The translations under genes and the position numbers were made by a program. A DNA stretch of 64,000 nt from Pseudomonadota bacterium (GTDB lineage: Bacteria > Pseudomonadota > Alphaproteobacteria > Rhizobiales > Xanthobacteraceae). The notes under the pieces were generated by a model. The model was not told the origin of the DNA. It saw nothing but the letters and a program-made list of their open reading frames with translations, and did no database searches. The DNA lies in the NCBI GenBank assembly GCA_023451825.1, contig JAEXYA010000039.1, positions 1 to 64,000 on the forward strand. Direction: 5' to 3'. Within the stretch, counting starts at the first letter, position 1. Each line of letters opens with the position of its first letter. This document shows positions 42,524 through 53,677 of this stretch, one piece after another.

Positions 42524-45480
42524 CTTCAGCCACTCAAGGCGAAGGCCAGCCGATGCTGGCCGCGCAGTTCGTGAGCGGGCCGGAACTGTTCGACGCCCCT
42601 GAGGCCGAACGCCGTTTCGCCGACTGGCTCACGGATATCGCGCCCGACCAGGCCAGCGCTTTGCGGGCCATCGTCGATCAGTATCCATATGCCCGCGCGA
42701 TCCTGTTCGGGATTGCGGAAGCCTCTCCGTATCTTTTCGATCTGCTCCGCGCCGATGCCGCGCGTGCGCTGCGCGTGCTGAACGGTGATCCGGACGAGGC
42801 GCTGCCCGATCTCATCGCGCGCGCCGTCGAGCTTGCCGGCGAGGCGTCGAGCGAAGCCGATGTGATGATCGCGCTGCGGCGGATGAAATCCGAAGCGGCG
42901 CTGATGATCGCGCTGTGTGACATCGGCGGCGTCTGGCCGGTGATGCGCGTGACGCGCGCGCTGACCGATCTCGCCATTACATCCGTGCAGGCGGCGATCC
43001 ATTATCTGCTGACCCAGGAAGCCGGCCGCGGCCGTATCCTGCCGCCGAATCCGGCCAGGCCGGAAGAGGGCAGCGGGCTTATCGTCTTCGCCATGGGCAA
43101 AATGGGCGCGGGCGAGCTCAATTACTCCAGCGACATCGACCTGATCGTCTATTTCGATCTCGAAGAACATACGCTGGCCGATGACATCGAGCCGAATACG
43201 TTTTTTGTCCGCGTCGCGCAGGGCATGTCGCGGCTGCTACAGCAGCGCACGGGCGACGGCTATGTGTTTCGCGTCGATCTGCGGCTGCGTCCCGATCCCG
43301 CATCGACGCCGGTGGCGGTCTCCACGGCATCGGCGCTGTATTATTACGAGCGCGAGGGACGCACCTGGGAACGCGCGGCGATGATCAAGGCATTGCCTTG
43401 CGCCGGCGATCCGAAAGCGGGCGAGCGCATGCTGGCCGACATCTCGCCCTTCGTCTGGCGCAAGCATCTCGATTTCGCAGCCCTGGCCGATGTCCACGAC
43501 ATGAAGCGCCAGATGCAGACCTATCGCGGCCAGAGCGAAATCTCGGTCGAGGGCCATAACGTCAAGGTCGGCCGCGGCGGCATTCGCGAGATCGAGTTTT
43601 TCGCACAGACCCAGCAGCTCATTGCCGGCGGCCGCCATCCGGAATTGCGCGTGCGGCCGACGCTGAAAGCGCTCGGCATTCTCGCCGCGAACAACTGGAT
43701 CACCGACGAGGTTCGCGACGAACTGACGGTGGCCTACGAATTCCTGCGCCGGGTCGAGCATCGCCTGCAGATGATCGCGGACGAACAGACCCACGCGCTG
43801 CCGGATGAGGTCGAAGCCGTCGAGCGTTTTGCGCGCTTCTTCGGCTATGAGAACCGCGACGCCTTCGTGCGGGATCTCCTGGCGCATCTCAATTGCGTGC
43901 AGGGGCATTACAGCCGCCTGTTCGAAGGCGATGCCACCGACGACACGCATCTGCCGGCGGTGGACTACAAGGCCGGCGCGTCCGATCAACGCCTGCTCGA
44001 ACATCTGAACAAGCTCGGCTTTCGCAAACCGGCGATGGTGGCGCAGACCGTGCAGCACTGGATGCTGGACGATGACTACCGCGCGCTCCGCGTCGAGAGC
44101 ACGCGGCTGGCCTTTCTCGATTTCGTGCCCGCGCTGATCGTCGGTCTTGCCGATGCCGAAGAGCCCGACAGTGCCGTGATCGCTTTCGACCGCTTCCTGC
44201 AGGCGCTGCAGCGGGGCGGGCGACTGATCTCCTTGCTCAGCCAGAACCGCGATCTGGTCGCACTGGTCGCGCTCGTGCTCGGCGCTGCCCCGCGGCTTGC
44301 GGATATGCTGGCGCGGCAGCCGCAGCTCGTCGATGGCCTTATCGACCCGCGCTTCTTCGGCGCCATGCCGGATCGCCGCGAATTGTCGCTGCGCCTCGCC
44401 GCCACGCTCGAAGACGCCAACTCCTATGAAGAATTCCTCGACCGTTTGCGTTTGTTCGGGCAGGAGAGCCTGTTCCTCATCGGCACGCGTATCCTCTCCG
44501 GCACCGTGACGGCGCCGCAGGCGAGCACGGCGTTCGCCGATGTCGCCGAGGGCATCGCGCAGACGCTGCATGGCCTCGTCCTCGACCAGTTCATCGAGCA
44601 GCACGGCCGCATCAAGGATCAGGAAACCGCGATCATCGCCATGGGCCGCCTCGGCAGCCGCGAGATGACGGCGTCGTCCGATCTCGATTTGATCCTGATC
44701 TACGACTTCGATCACGACGCGCCGGATTCAGACGGCGCACGCTCGCTGCATGGCGCGCAATATTTCGCGCGGCTGACCCAGCGGTTGATCAGCGCCTTCA
44801 CCACCCGCACCAATTACGGCGTGTTGTATGAAGTCGATATGCGGCTGCGTCCGTCCGGACGTTCCGGACCGTTGGCCTCGCGCATCGATTCCTTCTCCGA
44901 ATATCAGCAGACCGAAGCCTGGACCTGGGAGCACATGGCGCTGACGCGCGCGCGCGTGATCTCCGCGTCGCCGGCCTTCCGCGACAAGGTCGAGGCTGCG
45001 ATCCGCGAGGTGCTGATGCGCGCGCGCGAGCATGGCATCATCGCCAACGACGTCGCCGAAATGCGACAGGCGATCGCCGAGGAAAAGGGCGAGGACGATA
45101 TCTGGGATATCAAATATGCCGCCGGCGGCATGGTCGATATCGAGTTCATCGCGCAATATCTGCAGCTCATTCATGCCGCTGAAAAGCCGGCGATCCTGAG
45201 CGTCAGCACGCATCAGGTGCTGGAGAATGCCGCCAAGCTCGGCGTGCTGAAGACGGAGCATTTCGACGTGCTGCGCCGTGCCGCGCGGCTGTTCAACGAC
45301 CTTACGCAGATCTTGCGCCTCTGCGTCAGCGAAGGTTTCAAGCCGGAAACTGCCGGCGCCGATCTCACGCGCCTCCTCGCGCGCGTCAGCAACGAGCCGG
45401 ATTTCTCGTCACTCGAAGCCCGCGTGCGCGATATCCAGCAGGATGTCCGGCAGGTGTTTCGCGAGATCGTCGGCGGCTGA
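42520..45480 (+). CDS. glnE: Bifunctional glutamine synthetase adenylyltransferase/deadenylase
   Basis: 986-aa enzyme that adds AMP to and removes it from glutamine synthetase in response to PII and glutamine. It has the expected two nucleotidyltransferase halves: MGKMGAGELNYSSDIDLIVYFD (N-terminal, deadenylylation) and MGRLGSREMTASSDLDLILIYDFD (C-terminal, adenylylation), plus VGRGGIREIEFFAQTQQLIAGG and AGGMVDIEFIAQYLQL motifs. Full length for the family. Overlap with the kinase gene is conserved in related genomes as I remember. Confidence 0.97.
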   Translation: MTSATQGEGQPMLAAQFVSGPELFDAPEAERRFADWLTDIAPDQASALRAIVDQYPYARAILFGIAEASPYLFDLLRADAARALRVLNGDPDEALPDLIARAVELAGEASSEADVMIALRRMKSEAALMIALCDIGGVWPVMRVTRALTDLAITSVQAAIHYLLTQEAGRGRILPPNPARPEEGSGLIVFAMGKMGAGELNYSSDIDLIVYFDLEEHTLADDIEPNTFFVRVAQGMSRLLQQRTGDGYVFRVDLRLRPDPASTPVAVSTASALYYYEREGRTWERAAMIKALPCAGDPKAGERMLADISPFVWRKHLDFAALADVHDMKRQMQTYRGQSEISVEGHNVKVGRGGIREIEFFAQTQQLIAGGRHPELRVRPTLKALGILAANNWITDEVRDELTVAYEFLRRVEHRLQMIADEQTHALPDEVEAVERFARFFGYENRDAFVRDLLAHLNCVQGHYSRLFEGDATDDTHLPAVDYKAGASDQRLLEHLNKLGFRKPAMVAQTVQHWMLDDDYRALRVESTRLAFLDFVPALIVGLADAEEPDSAVIAFDRFLQALQRGGRLISLLSQNRDLVALVALVLGAAPRLADMLARQPQLVDGLIDPRFFGAMPDRRELSLRLAATLEDANSYEEFLDRLRLFGQESLFLIGTRILSGTVTAPQASTAFADVAEGIAQTLHGLVLDQFIEQHGRIKDQETAIIAMGRLGSREMTASSDLDLILIYDFDHDAPDSDGARSLHGAQYFARLTQRLISAFTTRTNYGVLYEVDMRLRPSGRSGPLASRIDSFSEYQQTEAWTWEHMALTRARVISASPAFRDKVEAAIREVLMRAREHGIIANDVAEMRQAIAEEKGEDDIWDIKYAAGGMVDIEFIAQYLQLIHAAEKPAILSVSTHQVLENAAKLGVLKTEHFDVLRRAARLFNDLTQILRLCVSEGFKPETAGADLTRLLARVSNEPDFSSLEARVRDIQQDVRQVFREIVGG

Positions 45481-45482
45481 CC

Positions 45483-45578
45483 TTGTAGGGTGGGCAAAGG
45501 CGCCTTTGCGCCGTGCCCACCACCACCACGCGCTGCGTCGCGAATGGTGGGCACGCTGACGCTTTGCCCACCCTACAA
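45483..45578. repeat. Palindromic repeat, GTAGGGTGGGCAAAG family (copy 2)
   Basis: TTGTAGGGTGGGCAAAG at the left end pairs with CTTTGCCCACCCTACAA at the right; inner GTGCCCACCA / TGGTGGGCAC also pair. It fills the gap between the convergent glnE and TctC genes and may end both transcripts. Confidence 0.82.
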
Positions 45579-45583
45579 TCGCC

Positions 45584-46552
45584 TCACTGCTCGGGCTTCA
45601 CCTTGCCGACGTCCACCACCGTCTTCCAGCGGTCGAGCTCCTTCTCCAGGAAGCCCTGAAACTCCGCGCCCGAATTGGCGACGACCTCAAAACCGCTGTC
45701 ATTCAGCTTCTTCTTCAGGTCGGGCGAAGTGAGGGCGCCGGTGATGGATTTTTCCAGCTTGCTTTTCACGTCGGCCGGCAATCCCTTCGGCGCGACGAAG
45801 GCCTGCCACGAATAGATGTTGAGATCGTCGATGCCGAGCTCCTTCAGGGTCGGCGTATCCGGGAAGGAGTCCGAGCGTGTATCGCTGGTGACGGCCAGCA
45901 GCTTCACCTTGCCGCCGCGGATATAGTTGGCGACCGCGCCGAGGTTCTGGAACGAGACATCGACATGGCTGCCGATCAGGTCGGTATGCGCCTGCGAGCC
46001 GCCTTTATAGGGCGTGTGGATGCCGGTGGTCCCCGTCTTCTGCCAGAACAGAACGGCCGACAGATGATCCGACGAGCCGACGCCTGACGAGGCGAAGGTC
46101 ACCTTGTCCGGATTCTTTTTCAGATAGTCGATGAATTCCTTGACGTTATTGGCGGGGAAATCCGGCCGGGTGATCAGCACATTGGGATTGCGCACGGCCA
46201 CCGAGAGAAGGTCAAAGTCCTTCATCGGATGATAGCCGGGATCCTTGTAGAGCACGGGATTGATGGCGATGACGCCGATCGATCCCACCATCAGCGTGTA
46301 GCCATCCGGCTTCGAACGCGCGAGCTGGGTGGCGCCGATCGACCCATTGGCGCCGGGCTTGTTCTCGATGATGAAGGACTGCCCGAAGCTTTCCTGCATT
46401 TTCTGCGTGGTCATGCGTGCGGTGTTGTCGCTCGCGCCGCCGGGCGTGAAGGGGACGATCACGGTGACGGATTTTGCGGGGTAGTCCTGGGCAAAAGCCG
46501 TTGCCGGCAGCAGCAGATAAAATGCCGCCGCAACAAGGTGGCTGGTTTTCAT
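45584..46552 (-). CDS. TctC-family periplasmic binding protein (orphan)
   Basis: 322-aa solute-binding protein (Bug family) with signal peptide (residues 1-22, FAQDYPAKSV). Typical motifs: VTVIVPFTPGGASDNTAR, VENKPGANGSIGATQLARSKPDGYTL and PYKGGSQAHTDLIGSHVDV. It binds a carboxylate, identity unknown. No TctA/TctB gene is beside it; the complete TctABC set is at 55.9-59.1 kb, which it might serve, or it may be a sensor partner, as many orphan Bug proteins are. Confidence 0.88.
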   Translation of the reverse strand: MKTSHLVAAAFYLLLPATAFAQDYPAKSVTVIVPFTPGGASDNTARMTTQKMQESFGQSFIIENKPGANGSIGATQLARSKPDGYTLMVGSIGVIAINPVLYKDPGYHPMKDFDLLSVAVRNPNVLITRPDFPANNVKEFIDYLKKNPDKVTFASSGVGSSDHLSAVLFWQKTGTTGIHTPYKGGSQAHTDLIGSHVDVSFQNLGAVANYIRGGKVKLLAVTSDTRSDSFPDTPTLKELGIDDLNIYSWQAFVAPKGLPADVKSKLEKSITGALTSPDLKKKLNDSGFEVVANSGAEFQGFLEKELDRWKTVVDVGKVKPEQ

Positions 46553-46698
46553 TGCGCTTCCTCTTGGGTGGTCTTGTTTCGTTCACCGAGCGACCTCTGC
46601 GTGCCGCTTCGTTTGTCGTTGTCGTCAGGTCATCGTACAAGTTGAAGTATAGCGGCAATGACGATGCATCCAAGCGACTTTTCGCCGCGCCATCCCCC

Positions 46699-46814
46699 GT
46701 CATCCCGGCGCATGCCGGGATCCATACATGCTGGCGTGTTGGCGCGAACGCCGCGGCTGAGGCGTTCGATTTGGGTCGTCGGTGGTGATGGATCCCGGCG
46801 TTCGCCGGGATGAC
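46699..46814. repeat. Palindromic repeat, GTCATCCCGG...CCGGGATGAC family
   Basis: GTCATCCCGGCG at the start pairs with CGCCGGGATGAC at the end, and GGGATCCAT with ATGGATCCC inside, giving a long cruciform-capable element between the TctC and PleC-like genes. Confidence 0.8.
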
Positions 46815-46827
46815 AGGTGCGCGGCGC

Positions 46828-49152
<2,325 letters not shown>

Positions 49153-49266
49153 ACTTCGCCCCTTCGAAATAAAATGAAATGTCGATCGAACCCCAAACGC
49201 CCGCCACTTCGAATCGACAAGGACATATGAATCCACTTTGCCCACAGTGTCGAGAGTCAACGAAAC

Positions 49267-49282
49267 GTTAACGTGAAATAAA
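49267..49282 (-). promoter_or_regulatory. Possible CtrA binding site upstream of PleC-like kinase
   Basis: On the minus strand the sequence reads TTTA-TTTCACG-TTAAC, one base off the CtrA consensus TTAA-N7-TTAAC. It lies about 115 bases before the kinase start and between that gene and the divergent small-RNA candidate. Single-site matches can occur by chance in AT-richer gaps. Confidence 0.45.
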
Positions 49283-49289
49283 TGCTATC

Positions 49290-49368
49290 CAACGGAAACT
49301 CAGTGCGCGTTCGGACTCAAAAACGAGTCCGAATGGAGAACGCCGCGCAGGTGATGCGCGGCGTTTTT
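49290..49368 (+). ncRNA. Candidate small RNA with two hairpins and terminator
   Basis: A perfect 9-base-pair hairpin (TTCGGACTC 49310-49318 with GAGTCCGAA 49325-49333, loop AAAAAC) is followed six bases later by a 10-pair hairpin (AACGCCGCGC 49339-49348 with GCGCGGCGTT 49356-49365) ending in TTTTT (49364-49368), a rho-independent terminator on the plus strand. No plus-strand gene precedes it: the PleC-like gene is divergent. A transcript of about 80-100 bases is therefore likely. The 5' end is not defined. Confidence 0.55.
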
Positions 49369-49375
49369 GGTTCGT

Positions 49376-49456
49376 CGTCATTGCGAGGAGCGAAGCGACG
49401 AAGCAATCCAGTCTTCGTTTGTGGCTCTGGATTGCTTCGCTTCGCTCGCAATGACG
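49376..49456. repeat. Palindromic repeat, GTCATTGC...GCAATGAC family (long copy)
   Basis: CGTCATTGCGAGGAGCGAAGC pairs with GCTTCGCTCGCAATGACG-like sequence at the far end, and GAAGCAATCCAG with CTGGATTGCTTC inside. A shorter relative lies at 16495-16528. Confidence 0.8.
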
Positions 49457-49480
49457 GCGAGATGACTCGCGCAGCGCGCG

Positions 49481-50449
49481 CTACAGCGTCACCACGATCT
49501 TGCCGAGATGTTTGTTGGCTTCCATGTGATCGATCGCCGTTCCGATATCCGCAAACGGATACACCTTGTCGATCGGCAGCTTGAGCTTGCCGTTCTCGAC
49601 CGCCGGCCAGATATCGGCGCGCACGGCGCTGAAGATATCGCGGATCTCTTGCATGGACCTGGTGCGGAAGGTGACGCCGACATAGCTGATGCGCCTTGCC
49701 GCATGCAGGTCGAAATTGAAATCCGCATGCGTGCCGCCGAGCCGTCCGACATTGACGATGCGGCCGAGCACTTTCGTCGCTTTCAGATTCTGGTTGGCGA
49801 CGGGACCGGAGATCTGGTCGACGATCAGATCGACGCCGTCGCCACCCGTCGCTTTGAGCACCTCATCGACCCAGCCGGCCTCTTTCGAATCCACGGCGAG
49901 ATCGGCGCCGAACTCGCCGAGCCTGCCGCGGCGCGCGGCATGCGTCGATGAGCCGATCACCGGCTTGGCGCCCTTGAGTTTTGCAATCTGCAGCGCCATC
50001 AGGCCGACGCCGGAACTCGCGCCCTGGATCAGCACCGATTGGCCCGCCTGCAATCCCCCCACCGTGACCAGCGCATTGTGCATCGTGGTCAGCGCGACGG
50101 GCAGGGTGCAAGCAATGTCAAATCCCATGCCGGGCGGGATGTGGAACAGGCGGCCGTGATCGGTCACCGTATATTCCGCAAAGGCCGCGCCGCCCGAGCC
50201 CATGACGCGCTCGCCGATATGGAAACCTTTGGCATCGGGCCCGAGCTCGGCGATCTCGCCCGCCCATTCCATGCCGAGCACGGTGCCGACGCCGCCGGCC
50301 GCGCCATGGACATGGCCCTTGGTCATGCCGAGATCGGCGCGGTTGAGGCCGCAGGCTTTCACCTTGATCAACACCTGCGTGCCGGTCGGTTTCGGCGCGG
50401 CGATGTCAGTGATCTCGGCGCCTTTTTCCGTAAAGACATAAGCTTTCAT
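49481..50449 (-). CDS. Zinc-type alcohol dehydrogenase / quinone oxidoreductase (MDR family)
   Basis: 322-aa NADPH-dependent oxidoreductase of the medium-chain family. N-terminal GroES-like domain (MKAYVFTEKGAEITDI, CGLNRADLGMTKGH, GMEWAGEIAELG), nucleotide-binding motif VLIQGASSGVGLMALQIAKL, C-terminal LPIDKVYPFADIGTAIDHMEANKHLGKIV. No catalytic zinc cysteines, so quinone/enone reductase type. Reduces quinones or enones; substrate unknown. Confidence 0.87.
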   Translation of the reverse strand: MKAYVFTEKGAEITDIAAPKPTGTQVLIKVKACGLNRADLGMTKGHVHGAAGGVGTVLGMEWAGEIAELGPDAKGFHIGERVMGSGGAAFAEYTVTDHGRLFHIPPGMGFDIACTLPVALTTMHNALVTVGGLQAGQSVLIQGASSGVGLMALQIAKLKGAKPVIGSSTHAARRGRLGEFGADLAVDSKEAGWVDEVLKATGGDGVDLIVDQISGPVANQNLKATKVLGRIVNVGRLGGTHADFNFDLHAARRISYVGVTFRTRSMQEIRDIFSAVRADIWPAVENGKLKLPIDKVYPFADIGTAIDHMEANKHLGKIVVTL

Positions 50450-50513
50450 GGCAGTGCTTTCTGAAACAGCTTGATGGGAGCTTGTCGGTTCAATCGCGTC
50501 CCGGACTCAAAGC

Positions 50514-50550
50514 CGTAGGATGGGTATCGCTGCGCTCAACCCATCCTACG
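50514..50550. repeat. Palindromic repeat, GTAGGATGGGT family (short copy)
   Basis: CGTAGGATGGGT (50514-50525) pairs with ACCCATCCTACG (50539-50550). A longer copy with the same ends lies at 53551-53652. Confidence 0.8.
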
Positions 50551-50622
50551 ACGGCGGTGTCTTGGTCCCGGCTTTGCGAAGCGGCATTAAACATGCCGCA
50601 TCGCGTCCGGGACACCGGAGAG

Positions 50623-51618
50623 TTACTCCGCCGCCTGGCGCTGGCTGCCGCCGAGCATGGCGTCGAGCCGCGCGCGGATGATCGTCTCGGCATCATGCAT
50701 GATGCGCGACACCAGCTCCTGGCACGACGGGATGTCGTGGATCAGGCCCTGCACCTGGCCGGCCGACCAGATGCCGTCCTCGCTGTCGCCGGTGGAATAA
50801 ACCAGTTTGCCGCGCGCGCCGGCGACGAGATCCTTGATCTGCTCGAAGGTCGCGCCTTCCTTCTCCATCGCCACCACCTGCTGGCTGACGGCGTTCTTGG
50901 CGACGCGCGAGGTGTTGCGCATGGTGCGGAAGATCAGGTCGGTGGCGCGCTCGTCATTGGCGACGATGCGCTCCTTCACCAGCTGATGGATCGGGCTTTC
51001 CTTGGTGCACATGAAGCGCGTGCCCATATTGATGCCCTCGGCGCCGAGCGCGAGCGCCGCCACCAGGCCGCGTCCGTCGCCGAAACCACCGGAGGCGATC
51101 ATCGGGATCTTGATCTTGTCGGCGGCGGCCGGGATCAGGATCAGGCCGGGCGTGTCGTCCTCGCCGGGATGGCCGGCGCATTCGAAGCCGTCGATGGAGA
51201 TCGCATCCACGCCCATGCGTTCGGCGGAGAGGCCGTGGCGCACGCTGGTGCATTTGTGGATCACCTTGATGCCGTGCTTCTTGAATTCGTCCACATGCTC
51301 CTGCGGCTTGTTGCCGGCGGTCTCCACCACCTTGATCCCGGCCTCGATGATGGCCTGGCGATATTCCGCATAAGGCGGCGGCTTGATGGTCGGCAGGATC
51401 GTCAGGTTCACGCCAAACGGCTTGTCGGTCATCTCGCGGGTGCGCGCGATTTCCTTCGTCAGGTCTTCCGGCGTCGGCTGGGTGAGGGCGGTGATCAGCC
51501 CGAGCGCGCCGGCATTGGCGACGCCGGCGACCAGTTCGGCGCGGCCGACCCACTGCATGCCGCCCTGGACGATCGGGTGTTCGACGCCGACGAGTTCGGT
51601 GAAGCGTGTCTTGATCAT
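50623..51618 (-). CDS. Nitronate monooxygenase-like FMN protein
   Basis: 331-aa FMN-dependent TIM barrel of the nitronate monooxygenase/2-nitropropane dioxygenase family. Seen: FTELVGVEHPIVQGGMQWVG, NAGALGLITAL, the GFECAGHPGEDD stretch with the conserved His near the flavin, and PMIASGGFGDGRGLVAALALGAEGINMGTRF phosphate-binding loop. Oxidises nitronates or related toxic metabolites; exact substrate unknown. ATG 51618 chosen, after GGGAGACATC. Confidence 0.87.
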   Translation of the reverse strand: MIKTRFTELVGVEHPIVQGGMQWVGRAELVAGVANAGALGLITALTQPTPEDLTKEIARTREMTDKPFGVNLTILPTIKPPPYAEYRQAIIEAGIKVVETAGNKPQEHVDEFKKHGIKVIHKCTSVRHGLSAERMGVDAISIDGFECAGHPGEDDTPGLILIPAAADKIKIPMIASGGFGDGRGLVAALALGAEGINMGTRFMCTKESPIHQLVKERIVANDERATDLIFRTMRNTSRVAKNAVSQQVVAMEKEGATFEQIKDLVAGARGKLVYSTGDSEDGIWSAGQVQGLIHDIPSCQELVSRIMHDAETIIRARLDAMLGGSQRQAAE

Positions 51619-51872
51619 GATGTCTCCCTGGTTCCCCACGGCGCCTTCGATGCGCGCCGATCTGGTTGTTGTTTCGGGGCGGGAGGATGCCGGGCCGGGC
51701 GGGGCTTGTCCATCGAAGCTGGGGCGAGGCGCCATGCGTGTCCGGCGGGGCTGGGTGAATTCCTATCGATGGAATTCGCGACCGGGGATCGGCAGGCAAC
51801 GCGATGAACCATCGGGCAAGGTGCCGGCACCAATGATGAGACGCCACCGGCGTCCATTCAAAGGGATGTGTG

Positions 51873-52355
51873 ATGACTTCGCAGAGAGTTTCGGTGGCGG
51901 TCGCCGGTCTGGCGATCTGCCTGTTCGCAGCCGCCACACCGGCTTCCGCGCAATCGGCCTTCGCCGGCATGCACGGCGCCTGGTCGGGTTCGGGCACGAT
52001 CGCACTGTCCGACGGATCGAAGGAGCGGCTGCGCTGCCGCGCCAGCTATCGCGTCTCGGCGGGCGACAACACGCTGCAACAATCGCTGCGCTGCGCCAGC
52101 GACAGCTACAAATTCGAGCTGAGCAGCGATGTGGTGAACGAAGGCGGCCGTGTGTCCGGCTCGTGGAGCGAGACGTCCCGCGGTGTCAGCGGCAGCCTGC
52201 AGGGCCGCGCCAGCGGCGGCCGCATCAATGTCGTCGCCGACTCGCCGGTATTCACCGCAAATATCGTGCTGACCACCACCGGCAACAAACAGTCGGTGTC
52301 GATCACCTCGCAAGGCGATATCCGCCAGGTGTCGATCGCGATGGTGAAGAGCTGA
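51873..52355 (+). CDS. Secreted hypothetical protein (160 aa)
   Basis: Exported protein with signal peptide (VAGLAICLFAAATPASAQS) and a beta-rich mature chain: FAGMHGAWSGSGTIALSDGSKERLRCRASY, SLRCASDSYKFELSSDV, GRVSGSWSETSRGVSGSLQG. Two cysteines could pair. Matches a class of periplasmic proteins of unknown function widespread in Bradyrhizobium; no enzyme motif. Confidence 0.75.
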   Translation: MTSQRVSVAVAGLAICLFAAATPASAQSAFAGMHGAWSGSGTIALSDGSKERLRCRASYRVSAGDNTLQQSLRCASDSYKFELSSDVVNEGGRVSGSWSETSRGVSGSLQGRASGGRINVVADSPVFTANIVLTTTGNKQSVSITSQGDIRQVSIAMVKS

Positions 52356-52363
52356 TCGCAGGC

Positions 52364-52453
52364 CGTAGGGCGGATGAGGCGAAGCCGTAATCCGCCGGCC
52401 GAGCTTATAGCTGAAACTCCGCGGCGGATTACGCTTCGCTCATCCGCCCTACG
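52364..52453. repeat. Palindromic repeat, CGTAGGGCGGATGAGG family
   Basis: CGTAGGGCGGATGAG(G)CGAAGC pairs with GCTTCGCTCATCCGCCCTACG, and GTAATCCGCCG with CGGCGGATTAC, making a long nested hairpin between two convergent genes. Confidence 0.82.
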
Positions 52454-52468
52454 GGAGCGCATCGCTCC

Positions 52469-53443
52469 TCAATACAATCCCGCCACCCTTCCGCGCTGTG
52501 CCACCAGCGCCAGCACGGAATCGATCGCTGGCGTCGGGATGCCGGTGAGACGTCCCATTTCCTGCACCACGGTGACCAGCGGATCGATCTCCATCGGCCG
52601 GCCGCGCTCGAGATCCTGCAGCATCGAGGTCTTGTGCGCGCCGACTTTTCGCGCGCCCTCGATGCGGCGCTCCACATCGACGCGAAAGCCGATGCCAAAA
52701 CTTTCGGCGATGGCCTGGGTCTCCAGCATCATCGATTTCGACAGGTTTCGCGTGGCCGGATCGGTGCAGATCACGTCGAGCGTGGCATGGGTGAGGGCGC
52801 TGATCGGATTGAAGCAGACATTACCCCACAGCTTGAGCCAGATCTCGTCGCGGATGCGGTCGAGGATCGGCGCCTTCAATCCGGCAAGCTCGAACATGGC
52901 GGCGAGGCGCGCGACATCGTCGGTGCGTTCGCCCGAGGGCTCGCCGAGTGGAAACTTGTCGCCATAGACATGGCGGATCACACCGGGGGCTTCGATCTCG
53001 GTGGCGGGATAGACGATGCAGCCGATCGCCCGCTGCGCGCCGAGCTCGTTCCACTGCCGGCCGCCGGGATCGACGCTTTCCAATGCCGTGCCTTCATAGC
53101 GATTGCCGTGGCGGTGGAAATACCAATAGGGGATGCCGTTGACGGCGGTGACGAGGCGCGTCTGCGGGCCGAGCAGCGGCTGCATCGCTTCGATCACGCC
53201 GGTGATGGAATGCGCCTTCAGGCAGATGATGACGTAGTCCTGTTCGCCGAGCTCGGCAGGATCGCTGGTGCAGGGAATATGGACCACGCGCTCTTCATCG
53301 CCGATGAGCAGCCTGAGGCCGTTGCTGCGCATGGCTTCGAGATGCGCGCCGCGGGCGACGAGGCTGACATCGGCGCCGGCGCGCGCGAGCTGGACGCCGA
53401 GATAGCCGCCAATGGCACCGGCGCCGTAAATGCAAATCTTCAT
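52469..53443 (-). CDS. 2-dehydropantoate 2-reductase (ketopantoate reductase family)
   Basis: 324-aa NADP-dependent reductase: N-terminal Rossmann motif MKICIYGAGAIGGYLGVQLARAGADVSLVAR, middle NGIPYWYFHRHG (catalytic region), Lys/Asn in VCFNPISALTHATLDVI and a C-terminal GRPMEIDPLVTVVQEMGR motif. Family members make pantoate for coenzyme A, but many paralogues act on other 2-keto acids, so the panE name is not certain. Start ATG 53443. Confidence 0.85.
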   Translation of the reverse strand: MKICIYGAGAIGGYLGVQLARAGADVSLVARGAHLEAMRSNGLRLLIGDEERVVHIPCTSDPAELGEQDYVIICLKAHSITGVIEAMQPLLGPQTRLVTAVNGIPYWYFHRHGNRYEGTALESVDPGGRQWNELGAQRAIGCIVYPATEIEAPGVIRHVYGDKFPLGEPSGERTDDVARLAAMFELAGLKAPILDRIRDEIWLKLWGNVCFNPISALTHATLDVICTDPATRNLSKSMMLETQAIAESFGIGFRVDVERRIEGARKVGAHKTSMLQDLERGRPMEIDPLVTVVQEMGRLTGIPTPAIDSVLALVAQRGRVAGLY

Positions 53444-53550
53444 GCGATGTCCCCGAAGCAGGCGTTGCGGAGAAATGACAAAGGAGATTGCGTCACGGAC
53501 CGCGTGCGGTCCGTGGTGATGGTGATGCGTCGTGCCCTGGGGCGGAGTGC

Positions 53551-53652
53551 GTAGGGTGGGTTGAGCGCAGGCGCACAGCGCCGGAGCGATACCCATCACC
53601 ACATGCACCGGCGTTTGTCGTGATGGGTATCGCTGCGCTCAACCCATCCTAC
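53551..53652. repeat. Palindromic repeat, GTAGGGTGGGTTGAGCGCAG family
   Basis: GTAGGGTGGGTTGAGCGCAG at the left pairs with CTGCGCTCAACCCATCCTAC at the right; GCGATACCCATCAC also pairs with GTGATGGGTATCGC. Longer relative of the element at 50514-50550. Confidence 0.82.
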
Positions 53653-53677
53653 AGCCGCGGTGTTTGTGGCAATCGGC

